Shown here: piece after piece, positions 54,501 through 63,779 of the stretch
How the letters are laid out: each line of letters begins with the position of its first letter
How positions within the stretch are numbered: the stretch's first letter is position 1
Assembly: GCF_000365425.1 (NCBI RefSeq)
Contig: NZ_AQOV01000001.1
Location: 806,001 to 870,000 of the forward strand
Direction: 5' to 3'
From: Methylomonas sp. MK1
GTDB lineage: Bacteria; Pseudomonadota; Gammaproteobacteria; Methylococcales; Methylomonadaceae
DNA: 64,000 nt
Position numbers and translations under genes: made by a program
The notes under the pieces: generated by a model
Database searches by the model: none
Seen by the model: only the letters and a program-made list of their open reading frames with translations
What the model was told of the DNA's origin: nothing

Positions 54501-54585
54501 GGGCTGGGATGGTACAAATCTGCTCCGCATGTGCGGATGGTAGCTCCCAAAGCCTAACGTAGCTGCTATTTAGCTAAGCAAGAAG

Positions 54586-54692
54586 CCCTTCTCCTTCTGG
54601 GAGAAGGTGGGATGGGGGGAATCAAAATAAAGCTTTTTACTCATTTATCTCCCTCACCCTACCCCTCTCCCACGGGGAGAGGGAACCATCTG
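54586..54692. repeat. Pair of REP-like inverted palindromes
   Basis: Two related palindromes in opposite orientation: CCTTCTCC/GGAGAAGG (54587-54607) followed by GTGGGATGGGG, and CCCTCTCCC/GGGAGAGGG (54663-54683) preceded by CCCTCACCCTA. This arrangement is typical of REP/BIME units that occur many times in a genome. They also lie between convergent genes and could stop transcription from both sides. Confidence 0.7.
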
Positions 54693-54734
54693 ATCTAAAT
54701 TTAATGGTAATGACGCAAGAAAATAAAAACCGCT

Positions 54735-55079
54735 TTACCCCAGTTTAAATCCCACAAAAAAACCGCCCGCGCCACTAACGCCCCGACTGGTAAACACCGC
54801 TAGCCGGTCCAGCAAAAAACTACCGGATTCCTTGGCAACCTCAGCGGCTGAGTTAGCCGCATTTTCCAAGGCCATGTTGTTGATGTTGATCAGGTCATAA
54901 TATTCGGCAACGAACAAAATCGATACAATCGCCCCGCCCACGAACAAAGCCGTACGTAGCATTTTTTTGGCGAAATAGCCGACCGCCATTCCCAGAATAA
55001 ACGGTGCGCCTAAATTACCCAATAAGAAAGCTTCGGAAAAAATATCGTCGGCGGCATGCATTTCAATAGCGTTATTCAT
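54735..55079 (-). CDS. FUN14-family membrane protein
   Basis: 114-aa protein with two or three membrane helices. The family region is FLLGNLGAPFILGMAVGYFAKKMLRTALFVGGAIVSILFV, like FUN14-domain proteins (FUNDC1 relatives), with GAGGFFVGFKLG at the C-terminus. The function in bacteria is unknown. Same strand and about 85 bp downstream of the peptide exporter gene, but no evidence that it shares its promoter. Confidence 0.78.
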   Translation of the reverse strand: MNNAIEMHAADDIFSEAFLLGNLGAPFILGMAVGYFAKKMLRTALFVGGAIVSILFVAEYYDLININNMALENAANSAAEVAKESGSFLLDRLAVFTSRGVSGAGGFFVGFKLG

Positions 55080-55163
55080 AAAATCCAGTCGTAAAATGTT
55101 TAAATATTTTCGACGATTTTATAACGAATCCGGCAACATAGAGCATTTACTGCTCAACAACAG

Positions 55164-57293
55164 CTAAGCCGCCTGCGACGCATAACACGGTCCGGCAAGC
55201 GCCTCTGCCGCTATGGCCTGCAAATCAATCACCCTATCCACCGAAGCAATGGTCTCCGGACGATGGGCGATGATGATGCGGGTCAGTTTTAGTTGCTGCA
55301 CCGCGCCGTTCACCAACTTTTCACGGGCCACATCCAAATGACTGGTGGCTTCGTCCAACACTAAAATCTTGGGGCGTTTGTACAAGGCGCGGGCCAGTAG
55401 TACCCGTTGTTTTTGCCCGCCCGACAGGACCGTACCCATGTCGCCGATCAGCGTGTTAAAGGCCATGGGCATGGTCATTACATCTTGATGCACCGCCGCC
55501 AACTGGGCACAGGTTTCGATCCAGGCTTGATCCGGTTCCGGATCAAAGAAGCAGATATTGTCGGCAATCGAGCCGGCGAACAATTGATCTTCCTGCATCA
55601 CCGCTGCCACCATATTGCGGTATTCGTGACTATCGATACGATTTAAGCGCACGCCGCCGATCAAAATCTCGCCGGCGCTAGGCTGCAACAAACCCAGGAT
55701 CAATTTGGCCAGCGTGGTTTTGCCGTAACCGGATGGGCCGATGATCGCCACCGACTCGCCTTCGGCAAAATCCAGATTCAGATTTTTCAGCACCGGCGGC
55801 TCGGATGGTGCGTAACTGAAATCCAGATTGCGGATTTGAATCGATGCCGGCAATTGCTCGTGGCGGGCGCCACTAACATGCTCGTCCTCGGCTTCCGCCA
55901 GCGCAATATCGGCAACCCGTTCGGTATGCAAGCCCAGCATTTTGAATTCGATGCCTTTTTCGATGAAGCTACCCACCCGGTGCGTGAATTGATCTTTAAA
56001 GGACATGAAGGCAAACAGCATCCCCACCGAAAAACCGCCATCCAGAATGAACAAGGCTCCCAGCCAAATCACCGCGATATTTTCCACTCCAAACAACAAG
56101 CTGTTCAGCGCGCGGTAAATGATATTCAGCTTTTGCACGCGGATACCGGCGTTGAAATGATCGACCATCAAATTTTGATAACCGTGCCGGCGTTGCAATT
56201 GCCGATTGAATAATTTCACACTCTGCATGCCGCGCACCGTTTCCAATAAATTGGTTTGCTGTTTGGCGGCGCGCAGGATTTGTTCTTCGCTGGCTGCCCG
56301 CAACGGTGCAAACGACGCCAGGCGCAATAGCCCATACAGCAGCGCGGCCAGGCTGACGATGGCCGCCAACTTCCAGCTGTACACCAGCATCATGCCCAAG
56401 GTAACCAATGCCATCACGCCGTCGATGATGGCTTCCAGAAAGCTGGTGGTCAGAGTTCTTTGAATCACGTTCAACGATTCGAAGCGCGAGACGATGTCGC
56501 CCAAATGGCGTTTCTCGAAAAAATTCATCGGCAATTGCAGTAAATGCCCGAACAGATTGCTCATCATCTGCAAATTTACCGAGGTACTCAGCACCAACAC
56601 CACCCAGGAGCGCAGCGCGGTAATGCCGATCTGGATCAAAGCCAACAATAAGAACCCCAAGCCCAGTACGGTCAAAAGATTGGTGTCCTTGGCAACCACC
56701 GCGTTATCGACTACCAGTTGCATAAAAAAAGGCGCTACGATTGCAAACACTTCTATGGCCGCAGCCAATAAAATGATTTGCAAGGTAGCGCTGGAGGCAC
56801 CATTCAACTGGCCGATGAGGCGGGATAGCTTGATTTGTTGACGTTCGGTTTTTGCCGTAAAGGCTTGGGTCGGTTGTAATTCCAAGGCGACGCCGGTGAA
56901 ATGTTTGGACACCTCGGTATAAGGTACGTGCACGGTACCTTTGGCCGGATCGAGTATCGTCGCCACGCCGCGTTTGACCTGAGTCAACACCACGAAATGA
57001 TTGAAATCCCAATGCAAGATGGCCGGCAGGCTAAGTTTGCTCAGTTCGTTTAAATCCACCCGCACCGGCCGCGAGCCCAGATGCAATTGGTTGGCGATCT
57101 GGATCAGATGATTCAAGGTCGAGCCTTTCAGCGACAGCGAAAACTTCTGCCGCAGACTGGCTAAATCGACCCGGTGACCGTGGAAATTGGCCACCATCGC
57201 CAGGCAGGCCAGACCGCATTCGGCCGCTTCGGTTTGCAGAATTAGCGGGGTTTTTCTGCGGCCGGAAAAGTCGAGGATGTGTTGCATAGTCAT
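55164..57293 (-). CDS. C39-peptidase ABC exporter of double-glycine peptides
   Basis: Peptidase-containing ABC transporter (PCAT), 709 aa. The N-terminal C39 domain (about 1-130) has the catalytic cysteine in AAECGLACLAMV, the histidine in WDFNHFVVL and the aspartate in LDPAKG. The six-helix membrane part follows (about 150-430), then the ATPase with IIGPSGYGKTTLAKLIL, the signature VLSGGQKQRVLLARAL and LVLDEATSHLD. It removes leaders after the GG site and exports the cargo. ATG 57293 (MTMQHIL) is used; 57287 is possible. It follows the HlyD gene by 2 nt. Confidence 0.95.
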   Translation of the reverse strand: MTMQHILDFSGRRKTPLILQTEAAECGLACLAMVANFHGHRVDLASLRQKFSLSLKGSTLNHLIQIANQLHLGSRPVRVDLNELSKLSLPAILHWDFNHFVVLTQVKRGVATILDPAKGTVHVPYTEVSKHFTGVALELQPTQAFTAKTERQQIKLSRLIGQLNGASSATLQIILLAAAIEVFAIVAPFFMQLVVDNAVVAKDTNLLTVLGLGFLLLALIQIGITALRSWVVLVLSTSVNLQMMSNLFGHLLQLPMNFFEKRHLGDIVSRFESLNVIQRTLTTSFLEAIIDGVMALVTLGMMLVYSWKLAAIVSLAALLYGLLRLASFAPLRAASEEQILRAAKQQTNLLETVRGMQSVKLFNRQLQRRHGYQNLMVDHFNAGIRVQKLNIIYRALNSLLFGVENIAVIWLGALFILDGGFSVGMLFAFMSFKDQFTHRVGSFIEKGIEFKMLGLHTERVADIALAEAEDEHVSGARHEQLPASIQIRNLDFSYAPSEPPVLKNLNLDFAEGESVAIIGPSGYGKTTLAKLILGLLQPSAGEILIGGVRLNRIDSHEYRNMVAAVMQEDQLFAGSIADNICFFDPEPDQAWIETCAQLAAVHQDVMTMPMAFNTLIGDMGTVLSGGQKQRVLLARALYKRPKILVLDEATSHLDVAREKLVNGAVQQLKLTRIIIAHRPETIASVDRVIDLQAIAAEALAGPCYASQAA

Positions 57294-57295
57294 GG

Positions 57296-58543
57296 TTAAA
57301 CCCGTCCTAGAATGCTGTAAAGAGGATCGAATACCCATTCGATCAGGCGGCGATGATCCAGCCAGATGTCCGCGTCCAGCAGCATGCCGGATTGCAGCGG
57401 AATATCCTGGCGATACGCTTGCACCGCTTGTTTATCGATCTCCACCGTGACCCGGTACACCGGCTCTTGCAAAGTCACCGGTAAATCGGCTTCCTTGGGG
57501 GTAATCAAGGTTTTGGCAATTTCGACGATGCGGCCTTGATGACTGCCGAAACGTTGATAGGGAAAGGCTTGATAACGCACCGACACAGTCTGGCCCTGCT
57601 CGACAAAGCCCACCGCACTGGACGGCACCAATAACTGGGCTTGCAACTTGGCACCTAGCGGCAGAATGGACAGCAAAGGATTGGCGGTCGTGGCGTTTTG
57701 CCCTTGTTCGGCCAGGATCGTGGTGACGGTGCCGTCGTGCGGCGCGGTAATCACGATATTGCGGCGCGATTCGGATTCGGTGATGTTTTGCGCCAAGGTC
57801 GAAATATTGCGTTCTATGGCGGCGCGTTGGTTTTTAAATTTCATCTGGCTACTGTCCACTTCCAGCTGTGCGGAGCGGATGTCGCGCTGCAAAGTCATTT
57901 GCACGCGTTGCAGGGCTTGCAACTTGGCTTGGTGATCCAGCCATTCGTCTTGTTTTTGCTGCGCTTGCACCGCCGAAACGAATTTCGTGGTCAATAGTTG
58001 TTGATAGCGCTGCGAGGTCGCGACGGCACCGGCCAGACGCTGTTGTTGGGTGGCTATTTCGCTATTCACTTGCTGCAACTCGCGCTGCATGCCATGCAAT
58101 CTATCCAACACGGAGCGATATTGAATCTGGTCGATTTGCTCTTGTTTGGCCAGCTCGGTTTCCAGGCTTTCCCGGCGTTGTTTCAATTGTTCGATCGCTG
58201 CGGCCTGGGTTTGCGGGGTTTCCCGCGAACTGCTTTCGGTGGATAACACGAACAGCGTATCGCCGGCTTTAACGGCCTGCCCTTCGCGTACGTGTTTTTC
58301 GATCAAGGTGCCGGCTTGCGGCGCGTAAACTTTGATCAAACCCATGCTCGGCGACAAATAACCGTTCACATGAGATTTACGGGTGTACTCGCCCCAAAAG
58401 GCAAAGGCGACCAGCAGCAAAGCGCTGCTGACGGCTAAAGCGGTGAGAAAGGAAAACGACAAAGACTCCATGTGAATAACCTCCCCTAAGGGCTTGTCTT
58501 TTTTAAAGTCCAAGGCTTGTTGTCGAAATAACTCATGTTTCAT
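57296..58543 (-). CDS. HlyD-family periplasmic adaptor of a type I secretion system
   Basis: 415-aa membrane-fusion protein: an N-terminal cytoplasmic part and one membrane helix (about 30-52, FLTALAVSSALLLVAFAFWG), a beta-barrel lipoyl region (VYAPQAGTLIEKHVREGQAVKAGDTLF), a long coiled coil (about 110-250, many Gln/Leu), then the second lipoyl half (VITAPHDGTVTTILAEQGQ) and the C-terminal barrel. It links the ABC exporter to an outer-membrane TolC-type channel, which is not encoded here. It is directly followed by the exporter gene. Confidence 0.92.
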   Translation of the reverse strand: MKHELFRQQALDFKKDKPLGEVIHMESLSFSFLTALAVSSALLLVAFAFWGEYTRKSHVNGYLSPSMGLIKVYAPQAGTLIEKHVREGQAVKAGDTLFVLSTESSSRETPQTQAAAIEQLKQRRESLETELAKQEQIDQIQYRSVLDRLHGMQRELQQVNSEIATQQQRLAGAVATSQRYQQLLTTKFVSAVQAQQKQDEWLDHQAKLQALQRVQMTLQRDIRSAQLEVDSSQMKFKNQRAAIERNISTLAQNITESESRRNIVITAPHDGTVTTILAEQGQNATTANPLLSILPLGAKLQAQLLVPSSAVGFVEQGQTVSVRYQAFPYQRFGSHQGRIVEIAKTLITPKEADLPVTLQEPVYRVTVEIDKQAVQAYRQDIPLQSGMLLDADIWLDHRRLIEWVFDPLYSILGRV

Positions 58544-58587
58544 AACGCCGTTTCCTTCTCACCATTTTGACATTCTGACCAAACCCC

Positions 58588-59022
58588 TCAGAGAACGCCG
58601 TAGTCGGCCGCCCGCCGCATGTCTTCGGTCGGCTTGAGGTTATTGGTCACCACTTGCGGACATCTAAAACACGCCGAGCGGCCTTCCTGTTGCCACCAAC
58701 GACAATCGGCACGAATCGCGCAAACCGGCAATTGCTCGGTGACTGTCGGCGTAAAACGCACGACTTTTTCCGCCAGCCGGCATTTGGATTCCGCCTCCGC
58801 GTAGTGCCCGCAACCGGTGCAGGCACAAGGCGCGGAAAAGCGGAATACTTCCGCCGGACTGACAGGGCCAGCCAATTCGAGCAATTGCTCGGTCACCGGT
58901 TGCGGGGCACTCAGATAGGCCATTTCCGGCTTATCCGCGGTGCCGGTCATCACGCCGATGACTTGGGCACCTTCCCATTCCGGCTGCGCGCTGGGACATA
59001 ACACTGGGTTCTCCAAGGTCAT
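58588..59022 (-). CDS. Conserved cysteine-rich protein of an unnamed family
   Basis: 144-aa protein without signal peptide. It has nine cysteines: LCPSAQP, CACTGC, KCRL, VCAIRADCRWWQQEG and CFRCPQVVT. I recall similar proteins, often labelled 'nitrogen fixation protein', beside peptide-export genes in cyanobacteria; that label is not evidence of function. ATG 59022 (MTLENPVLCPSA) is used; 66 bp of in-frame sequence upstream overlap the precursor peptide gene. Given its place between precursors and exporter, a role in precursor handling or metal/cluster binding is possible. Confidence 0.7.
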   Translation of the reverse strand: MTLENPVLCPSAQPEWEGAQVIGVMTGTADKPEMAYLSAPQPVTEQLLELAGPVSPAEVFRFSAPCACTGCGHYAEAESKCRLAEKVVRFTPTVTEQLPVCAIRADCRWWQQEGRSACFRCPQVVTNNLKPTEDMRRAADYGVL

Positions 59023-59029
59023 GGCACTA

Positions 59030-59320
59030 TCAACCCAGTTGGGTTGCTCCTTGCAGGCCGCCCAAGCCCCCGGCCAAACCGCCGGCACTTGGGTTGGTAA
59101 TGACGCTATTCAATCCTCTAAACTGATCGAACCAGGGGCCACCGGCGATAATGCCTTTATTCAGCACCAAGCTTAACGAGGCCCCGCCGCTGACTTGATC
59201 GAGTTGCTCCTGATTCAATTCCACGCCGGCAGCCTCCCGGGCTTGCAAAGCGCGTTCTATGCCTTGTGCAGCAAAGGCGGATAATTCATCGGCAGAAATT
59301 CGAGTGGTTTTGTTTGACAT
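59030..59320 (-). CDS. Double-glycine-leader precursor peptide 1 (bacteriocin-like)
   Basis: 96-aa precursor. Leader about 1-46: ISADELSAF...ELNQEQLDQVSGG ends in the GG cleavage signal with the usual L...E/L..V pattern. The core (about 50 aa) begins ASLSLVLNKG, is glycine-rich at the end (GGLAGGLGGLQGATQLG) and has no cysteine. The ribosome site GGAG is well placed 8 nt before ATG 59320. Its gene precedes the cysteine-rich protein gene by 7 bp. It could be a bacteriocin or a signal peptide; activity cannot be read from sequence. Confidence 0.8.
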   Translation of the reverse strand: MSNKTTRISADELSAFAAQGIERALQAREAAGVELNQEQLDQVSGGASLSLVLNKGIIAGGPWFDQFRGLNSVITNPSAGGLAGGLGGLQGATQLG

Positions 59321-59349
59321 GACAGTTCTCCTAAATAATTTAAAAAGCC

Positions 59350-59535
59350 TTATCTCACGACGAGATTGGCCACGACGGTTTTGACGTTGAACGCGCCGGG
59401 ATTGATCACCGGCCAAAATTTGCGCGGAAATTGGCTTAAATCTTGATCCGGACCAATCAAGCCGCCGGACACCCGATTTAATTCCTCTGCTGGCAAGACT
59501 TTCAGGTCTTGATCGAATTTGGATTTTTCAGACAT
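59350..59535 (-). CDS. Double-glycine-leader precursor peptide 2
   Basis: 61-aa precursor. A 25-residue leader, MSEKSKFDQDLKVLPAEELNRVSGG abbreviated here to its ends (MSEKSKF ... ELNRVSGG), has the canonical double-glycine signal. The core of 36 residues (LIGPDQDLSQFPRKF...) has no cysteine and ends VVANLVVR. AAGGAG lies 8 nt before ATG 59535. It is the first gene of the cluster, so the upstream region should hold the promoter. The two different cores suggest two-peptide action or two independent products. Confidence 0.78.
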   Translation of the reverse strand: MSEKSKFDQDLKVLPAEELNRVSGGLIGPDQDLSQFPRKFWPVINPGAFNVKTVVANLVVR

Positions 59536-60237
59536 TGTCTTTCTCCTTAATAAAGTTACGAGGCTGGCGCACCGCCGGCCCAACGACTGCGATACCGACA
59601 AAATTGCTTGCCAGCCGCATCCCCATCTACCGGTTTGAGAACTAGAGCGGGTATTGATACTTTAGGCGTTCGCCACCCTGGAAAGCTGTGACAAATTCCA
59701 CTGCAAATCGGGGTAGTTTTTCATTCGACGGGCATTCGTGCAGCTATTGCGGCTACGCTAAACGCGGTACTTCGCTGGATGTGTATATTGCGAAACTTTT
59801 TCACCGGCTAAATTTAAAGATCGTCTTCAGCATCTACAATTATTAACACGACCCTTAAGTACTGTTCGCCTTAATGCCTTTGAGGGTACTGAGTCTATCG
59901 AAAGACCAACCAGCTCAGGCTCCGACAAGCTCAGCCCGAACGAGGCACCAGGGATAAATAGGGCTGATTTGAATGGCAATATCTTTAATGCAAATGACGA
60001 CGTTTATAGAAACTGGTAGCTTTTCATAGCCGAATTGGTCGGCAGCTGCCGCTTAGGCTTAATCCCGGCCACACTACCCGGGCCGCTTGGACCGCATAAG
60101 ATGGTATTTCCGGCAAAACACAAGATCGTTTAGAACGACATTGCAAGCCGCTTTTGCTTATTTAAATGCTGCGCAGCATACTGCCCGAAATACGCTGACA
60201 AGATCAGTTCATAGCTATAGCCATTGACCAAACAACC
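59536..60237. other. Intergenic region with a REP-like fragment
   Basis: 702 bp between the divergent precursor peptide and GGDEF-EAL genes. The left part should hold the promoter of the peptide cluster, although no clear -35/-10 pair was found. The section 59881-59949 contains a dispersed-repeat-like sequence (see that entry). No gene is supported. Confidence 0.5.
59881..59949. repeat. REP-like dispersed repeat fragment
   Basis: The 23-bp core CTCCGACAAGCTCAGC...CGAACG at 59920-59942 is similar to a repeat seen in intergenic regions of several gammaproteobacteria (TTCGACAAGCTCAG...GAACG type). A TGAGGGTACTGAGTCTATCGAAAG segment precedes it. A single copy in the window; the claim rests on memory of the repeat type. 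Confidence 0.4.
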
Positions 60238-63200
60238 ATGAAAAACACGCCTTCACCCGCGGAACAAACAGTGTTACCTGAGGCCGTTGCGCCCTCATTT
60301 ACCCGAGTTTTAATTTCCAATATCGTGGGTTTGGTGATGTTGCTTGGTCTGGCGCTTTTAGTAGGAATGACTTGGCAAAGCGTCACCAGCACCGAGGAAA
60401 CCACCCGGCGCGAAGTGAAAGAAACCCTGGACCGCGCGACCGAACGCCTGCTGACTTTGATTCGGGCGGCAGAGATGACAGCCGAATCCGCTGAACGTGC
60501 CGCGATTGCCCCGGAGGTAACGGGCGCCACTTTACAATCGACACTGGAATATTCACTGGCTGCATTCGAACAGCGCCCGGAATTAAGTTACCTGGGCATC
60601 TCCCTGGCGGCTTCGGGCGAATACGGCGCGTTGGAACGCACTGCAAATGGCGAGATTTTACTTTGGCTATTCCCGGGCAACCGCACGGAAGGCCCGCTGG
60701 CGCGAAAGTTCATATTGACCGAGCAGGGATTCGTGCTCCATCAACAGCTGTACAACCAACACTACGATCCCCGCAGTGACGCGTTCTACGAAGCCGCTTT
60801 GCGCAGTCCAAGCGGCGACACCTGGGTTCCGGCTTACCGCTGGGCGGCACCTTTCACGGGCAATGAGCCCTTGTGGGGCTTCAGCTACGGCAAAGTGCTC
60901 AAAGATGCCGGCGGTCGTTTGATCGGCGTTCTGGATGCCGACTTCGACATCCCGGCACTGAACAGCTTTCTGCGCGCCATAGGTGCGGAATATCACTCCC
61001 AGTTTCAGATCCTAGAGCTGGGAGCCGCTCCGCGCCTAATCGGCGATCCGCTGCAAGTAGGCCGGGCGCCACTGCCCTTGCCCGCCGAGTTGAACCCTTT
61101 GCTGAATTTCGCCGGCGAATTATTCCTAGACCGCATGCTAGTGGAAGGTGAACAACGCTGGGTTGCCGCCCGGCGCATGCCGCTGAAAGGCGGCATGTCT
61201 TGGTTGGTCATTACCTCGCGAAAAGTGTCGTATATCGAGGACATGCTACGCCGCCAGTTATATCAGGTGGGCGGCATGGGCGTGGCAATTACCGCGGGAC
61301 TGGTGCTGGTCTCGATGCGCATGGCCAGGCGTTTCGGCAAACCGCTGGCGGTGCTGGAACGCAGGGTTGCCGGCATCGGCCATACTGAACTGGAAGCCCC
61401 GGCGGCCGCCACTTTCGCCACGAACGAATTCCGGGAAACCCAGATTCTGGGTGAAGCACTCGACCACATGGCCGTGGCCGTTAAACAACTGCTGGAAGCC
61501 AAAGAACAGCAAGCCGCTTCTCTGGCCTTAAAAGGCGCTATTTTCGACTCTACTCACACCGCAATCTTTAGCCTGGATCACCAGCTGACCGTTATAGAAT
61601 GGAACGCGGCCGCTGAACGTTTGTTTGGCCTGGCGCGTGAGTACATTCTTGGTAAGAACATCACCGATGCTGTGTTTGCTCCCGACGGCCACGCTGATTG
61701 GGCCGAGATCCTCAGCACCACGGATTCCGGCGCGTTTCAATTTCTCGGCGCCCAAGGCGTGTTCGACGCGGAATTGCGGGTAGCGGCTTTTAGACGCAAC
61801 GGCTTGGAAGTACGCACGTTGTTTCTAAACGACATCTCGGAAAGACAACGCGCGGATGCCGCGTTGCGGGAAAGCTTGGCCCGCTTCCACGCCGCAACCC
61901 GCGCGACAGGAGATGTCGTGTGGGATTGGGACTTCGCCAGCAACAACATCTGGTGGAGCGAGAACTTTCAAATTGTGTTTGGCTACAACGCTGACGAGAT
62001 TTTGTCTTCATTCGACTTCTGGGCCCGCCGCATTCACCCCGACGACCGCGACCGCGTGGTAGCACACCTTCAAGCCACAGTAGCCGGCAGCGAGAAAACC
62101 TGGTCTGAGGAATACCGTTTTCGGCGAAAGGACGGCAGCTATGCCGACTTGTTTGACCGAGGCCAATTGCTCTGTGACGACACGGGGCGCGGCGTGCGGA
62201 TGATAGGTGCCATCCAGGACATCACCGCGCGTAAACAGGCCGAATTGCAGATTCGCTATCTGGCCACCTACGACGGCTTGACCGGCCTGCCTAACCGCGA
62301 CCTGATCCAGGACCGCATTGCCCAAGCCATCGCCCACGCGCGCCGCGCCGGTAGCCAGCTGGCACTGTTATATCTGGATTTGGATCGCTTCAAGGTAGTC
62401 AACGACGGCTACGGCCATCCATTCGGCGACGCGGTATTGAAGGTCGCCGCCGAACGGCTAGGCAGCCTGATCAGGGACGGCGATACCGTGTCTCGCCTGG
62501 GCGGTGACGAATTTCTGATTTTGCTGACTGATCTAAACAAAGATAGCGATGCCTATTTCCTCGCCCAAAAAGTGGTCCAGAATCTTGATAGTCCACTGCT
62601 AGTTCAGGGGCGTAATATCCATTTGTCCGTCAGTATTGGCGTCAGCGTGTTCCCGCAGGACGGCGAAACCGCCGAGGCGCTGATCGACAACGCAGACGTA
62701 GCGATGTACCGCGCCAAGGACCTAGGCCGCAACACCTGTCAATTCTTCACCCGCGAGATGAGCGAGGAAACCCTGCGCCGTGTCAATATAGAAACGCGCT
62801 TGCGGGAAGCGTTGGCGGCAGGACAGTTTCAGCTGGCCTACCAACCCAAGGTCAACCTGAAAAACGGGCAAATTTCCGGTTGCGAAGCCTTATTGCGCTG
62901 GCAACATCCCGAGATGGGTGCGGTCTCTCCCGCCCAGTTCATTCCAATCGCCGAAGACTCCGGGCTTATCGTACCCATAGGCGATTGGGTGTTGCGCGCG
63001 GCTTGCGCTCAGGCGAAAGCCTGGACAGACGCCGGTTTGCCGCCGGTCTGCGTGGCGGTCAACATATCCGCACGCCAGTTTCTACAGCAGGATGTGATCA
63101 GTTGGGTGATGAATACGCTCCAAGCCACCGGCCTGCCGGCCTCTCAACTCGAACTGGAACTGACCGAGAGTTTGATCGCTGAGGATGTCGAGAAGGTCAT

Positions 63201-63555
63201 CGCCACTTTTAGCCAGCTCCGGAGCGCCGGCGTGAAGCTGTCCATCGACGATTTCGGTACCGGCTATTCCAGCCTCAGCTATTTGAAACGATTTCGCGTA
63301 GATACCCTAAAAATTGATCAATCCTTCGTGCGCGACATGCTCACCGATCCTGAAGATGCCACTATTGTCTTGGCGGTGATTGCACTGGCGCACAACCTGG
63401 CGTTCAAGGTGATCGCCGAAGGCGTCGAAACCGAACCACACTGCCAGTTTCTGCGCGAACACCACTGCGACGAGATACAAGGCTATTACTTCAGCAAGCC
63501 ATTACCGGCATCGGAATTCGAGGCCTTGCTGCGTACCGGCAAACGCTTGGTATAA
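60238..63555 (+). CDS. Membrane sensor with two PAS domains, GGDEF and EAL
   Basis: 1105-aa c-di-GMP enzyme. One N-terminal helix (about 20-45), a periplasmic region of about 290 aa with a dCache-like look (DPRSDAFYEAALRSPSGDTWVPAY), a second helix near residue 345, a HAMP-like stretch, a PAS domain (about 425-535), a second PAS domain (about 540-665, ending ITARKQAE), GGDEF with RLGGDEFLILL, and EAL with GCEALLRWQHP, DDFGTGYSSL, KIDQSFV and AEGVETEP. Both active sites appear intact, so it may be bifunctional; which activity dominates is unknown. Confidence 0.93.
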   Translation: MKNTPSPAEQTVLPEAVAPSFTRVLISNIVGLVMLLGLALLVGMTWQSVTSTEETTRREVKETLDRATERLLTLIRAAEMTAESAERAAIAPEVTGATLQSTLEYSLAAFEQRPELSYLGISLAASGEYGALERTANGEILLWLFPGNRTEGPLARKFILTEQGFVLHQQLYNQHYDPRSDAFYEAALRSPSGDTWVPAYRWAAPFTGNEPLWGFSYGKVLKDAGGRLIGVLDADFDIPALNSFLRAIGAEYHSQFQILELGAAPRLIGDPLQVGRAPLPLPAELNPLLNFAGELFLDRMLVEGEQRWVAARRMPLKGGMSWLVITSRKVSYIEDMLRRQLYQVGGMGVAITAGLVLVSMRMARRFGKPLAVLERRVAGIGHTELEAPAAATFATNEFRETQILGEALDHMAVAVKQLLEAKEQQAASLALKGAIFDSTHTAIFSLDHQLTVIEWNAAAERLFGLAREYILGKNITDAVFAPDGHADWAEILSTTDSGAFQFLGAQGVFDAELRVAAFRRNGLEVRTLFLNDISERQRADAALRESLARFHAATRATGDVVWDWDFASNNIWWSENFQIVFGYNADEILSSFDFWARRIHPDDRDRVVAHLQATVAGSEKTWSEEYRFRRKDGSYADLFDRGQLLCDDTGRGVRMIGAIQDITARKQAELQIRYLATYDGLTGLPNRDLIQDRIAQAIAHARRAGSQLALLYLDLDRFKVVNDGYGHPFGDAVLKVAAERLGSLIRDGDTVSRLGGDEFLILLTDLNKDSDAYFLAQKVVQNLDSPLLVQGRNIHLSVSIGVSVFPQDGETAEALIDNADVAMYRAKDLGRNTCQFFTREMSEETLRRVNIETRLREALAAGQFQLAYQPKVNLKNGQISGCEALLRWQHPEMGAVSPAQFIPIAEDSGLIVPIGDWVLRAACAQAKAWTDAGLPPVCVAVNISARQFLQQDVISWVMNTLQATGLPASQLELELTESLIAEDVEKVIATFSQLRSAGVKLSIDDFGTGYSSLSYLKRFRVDTLKIDQSFVRDMLTDPEDATIVLAVIALAHNLAFKVIAEGVETEPHCQFLREHHCDEIQGYYFSKPLPASEFEALLRTGKRLV

Positions 63556-63779
63556 ACGGCAGGCGCTTGGCGGGCTGGCATTTGCAAAGTTGACACCCGC
63601 CAATGCGTTGAGCGCTATTCCCACTTTCGCCGCAAAAGTGGTATGTCTGTGATTTAATTGGCCGGCAATGTGTGAAATACTTCACTATCATGACGCAAAC
63701 TTAGTAAGCTAGGCGTCACATACAAACAGACCGTTATCGAAAGCGGCACTCTACTAAATCAAGCGGTTATAGCCTCATC

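Noticed and set aside
58588..59022. Nitrogen fixation protein
   Set aside because: This label is only a remembered database name; no nif genes are in the window and the gene lies in a peptide-export cluster.
63622..63641. Terminator after the GGDEF-EAL gene
   Set aside because: CCACTTT/AAAGTGG gives only a 7-bp stem and no T-run follows.
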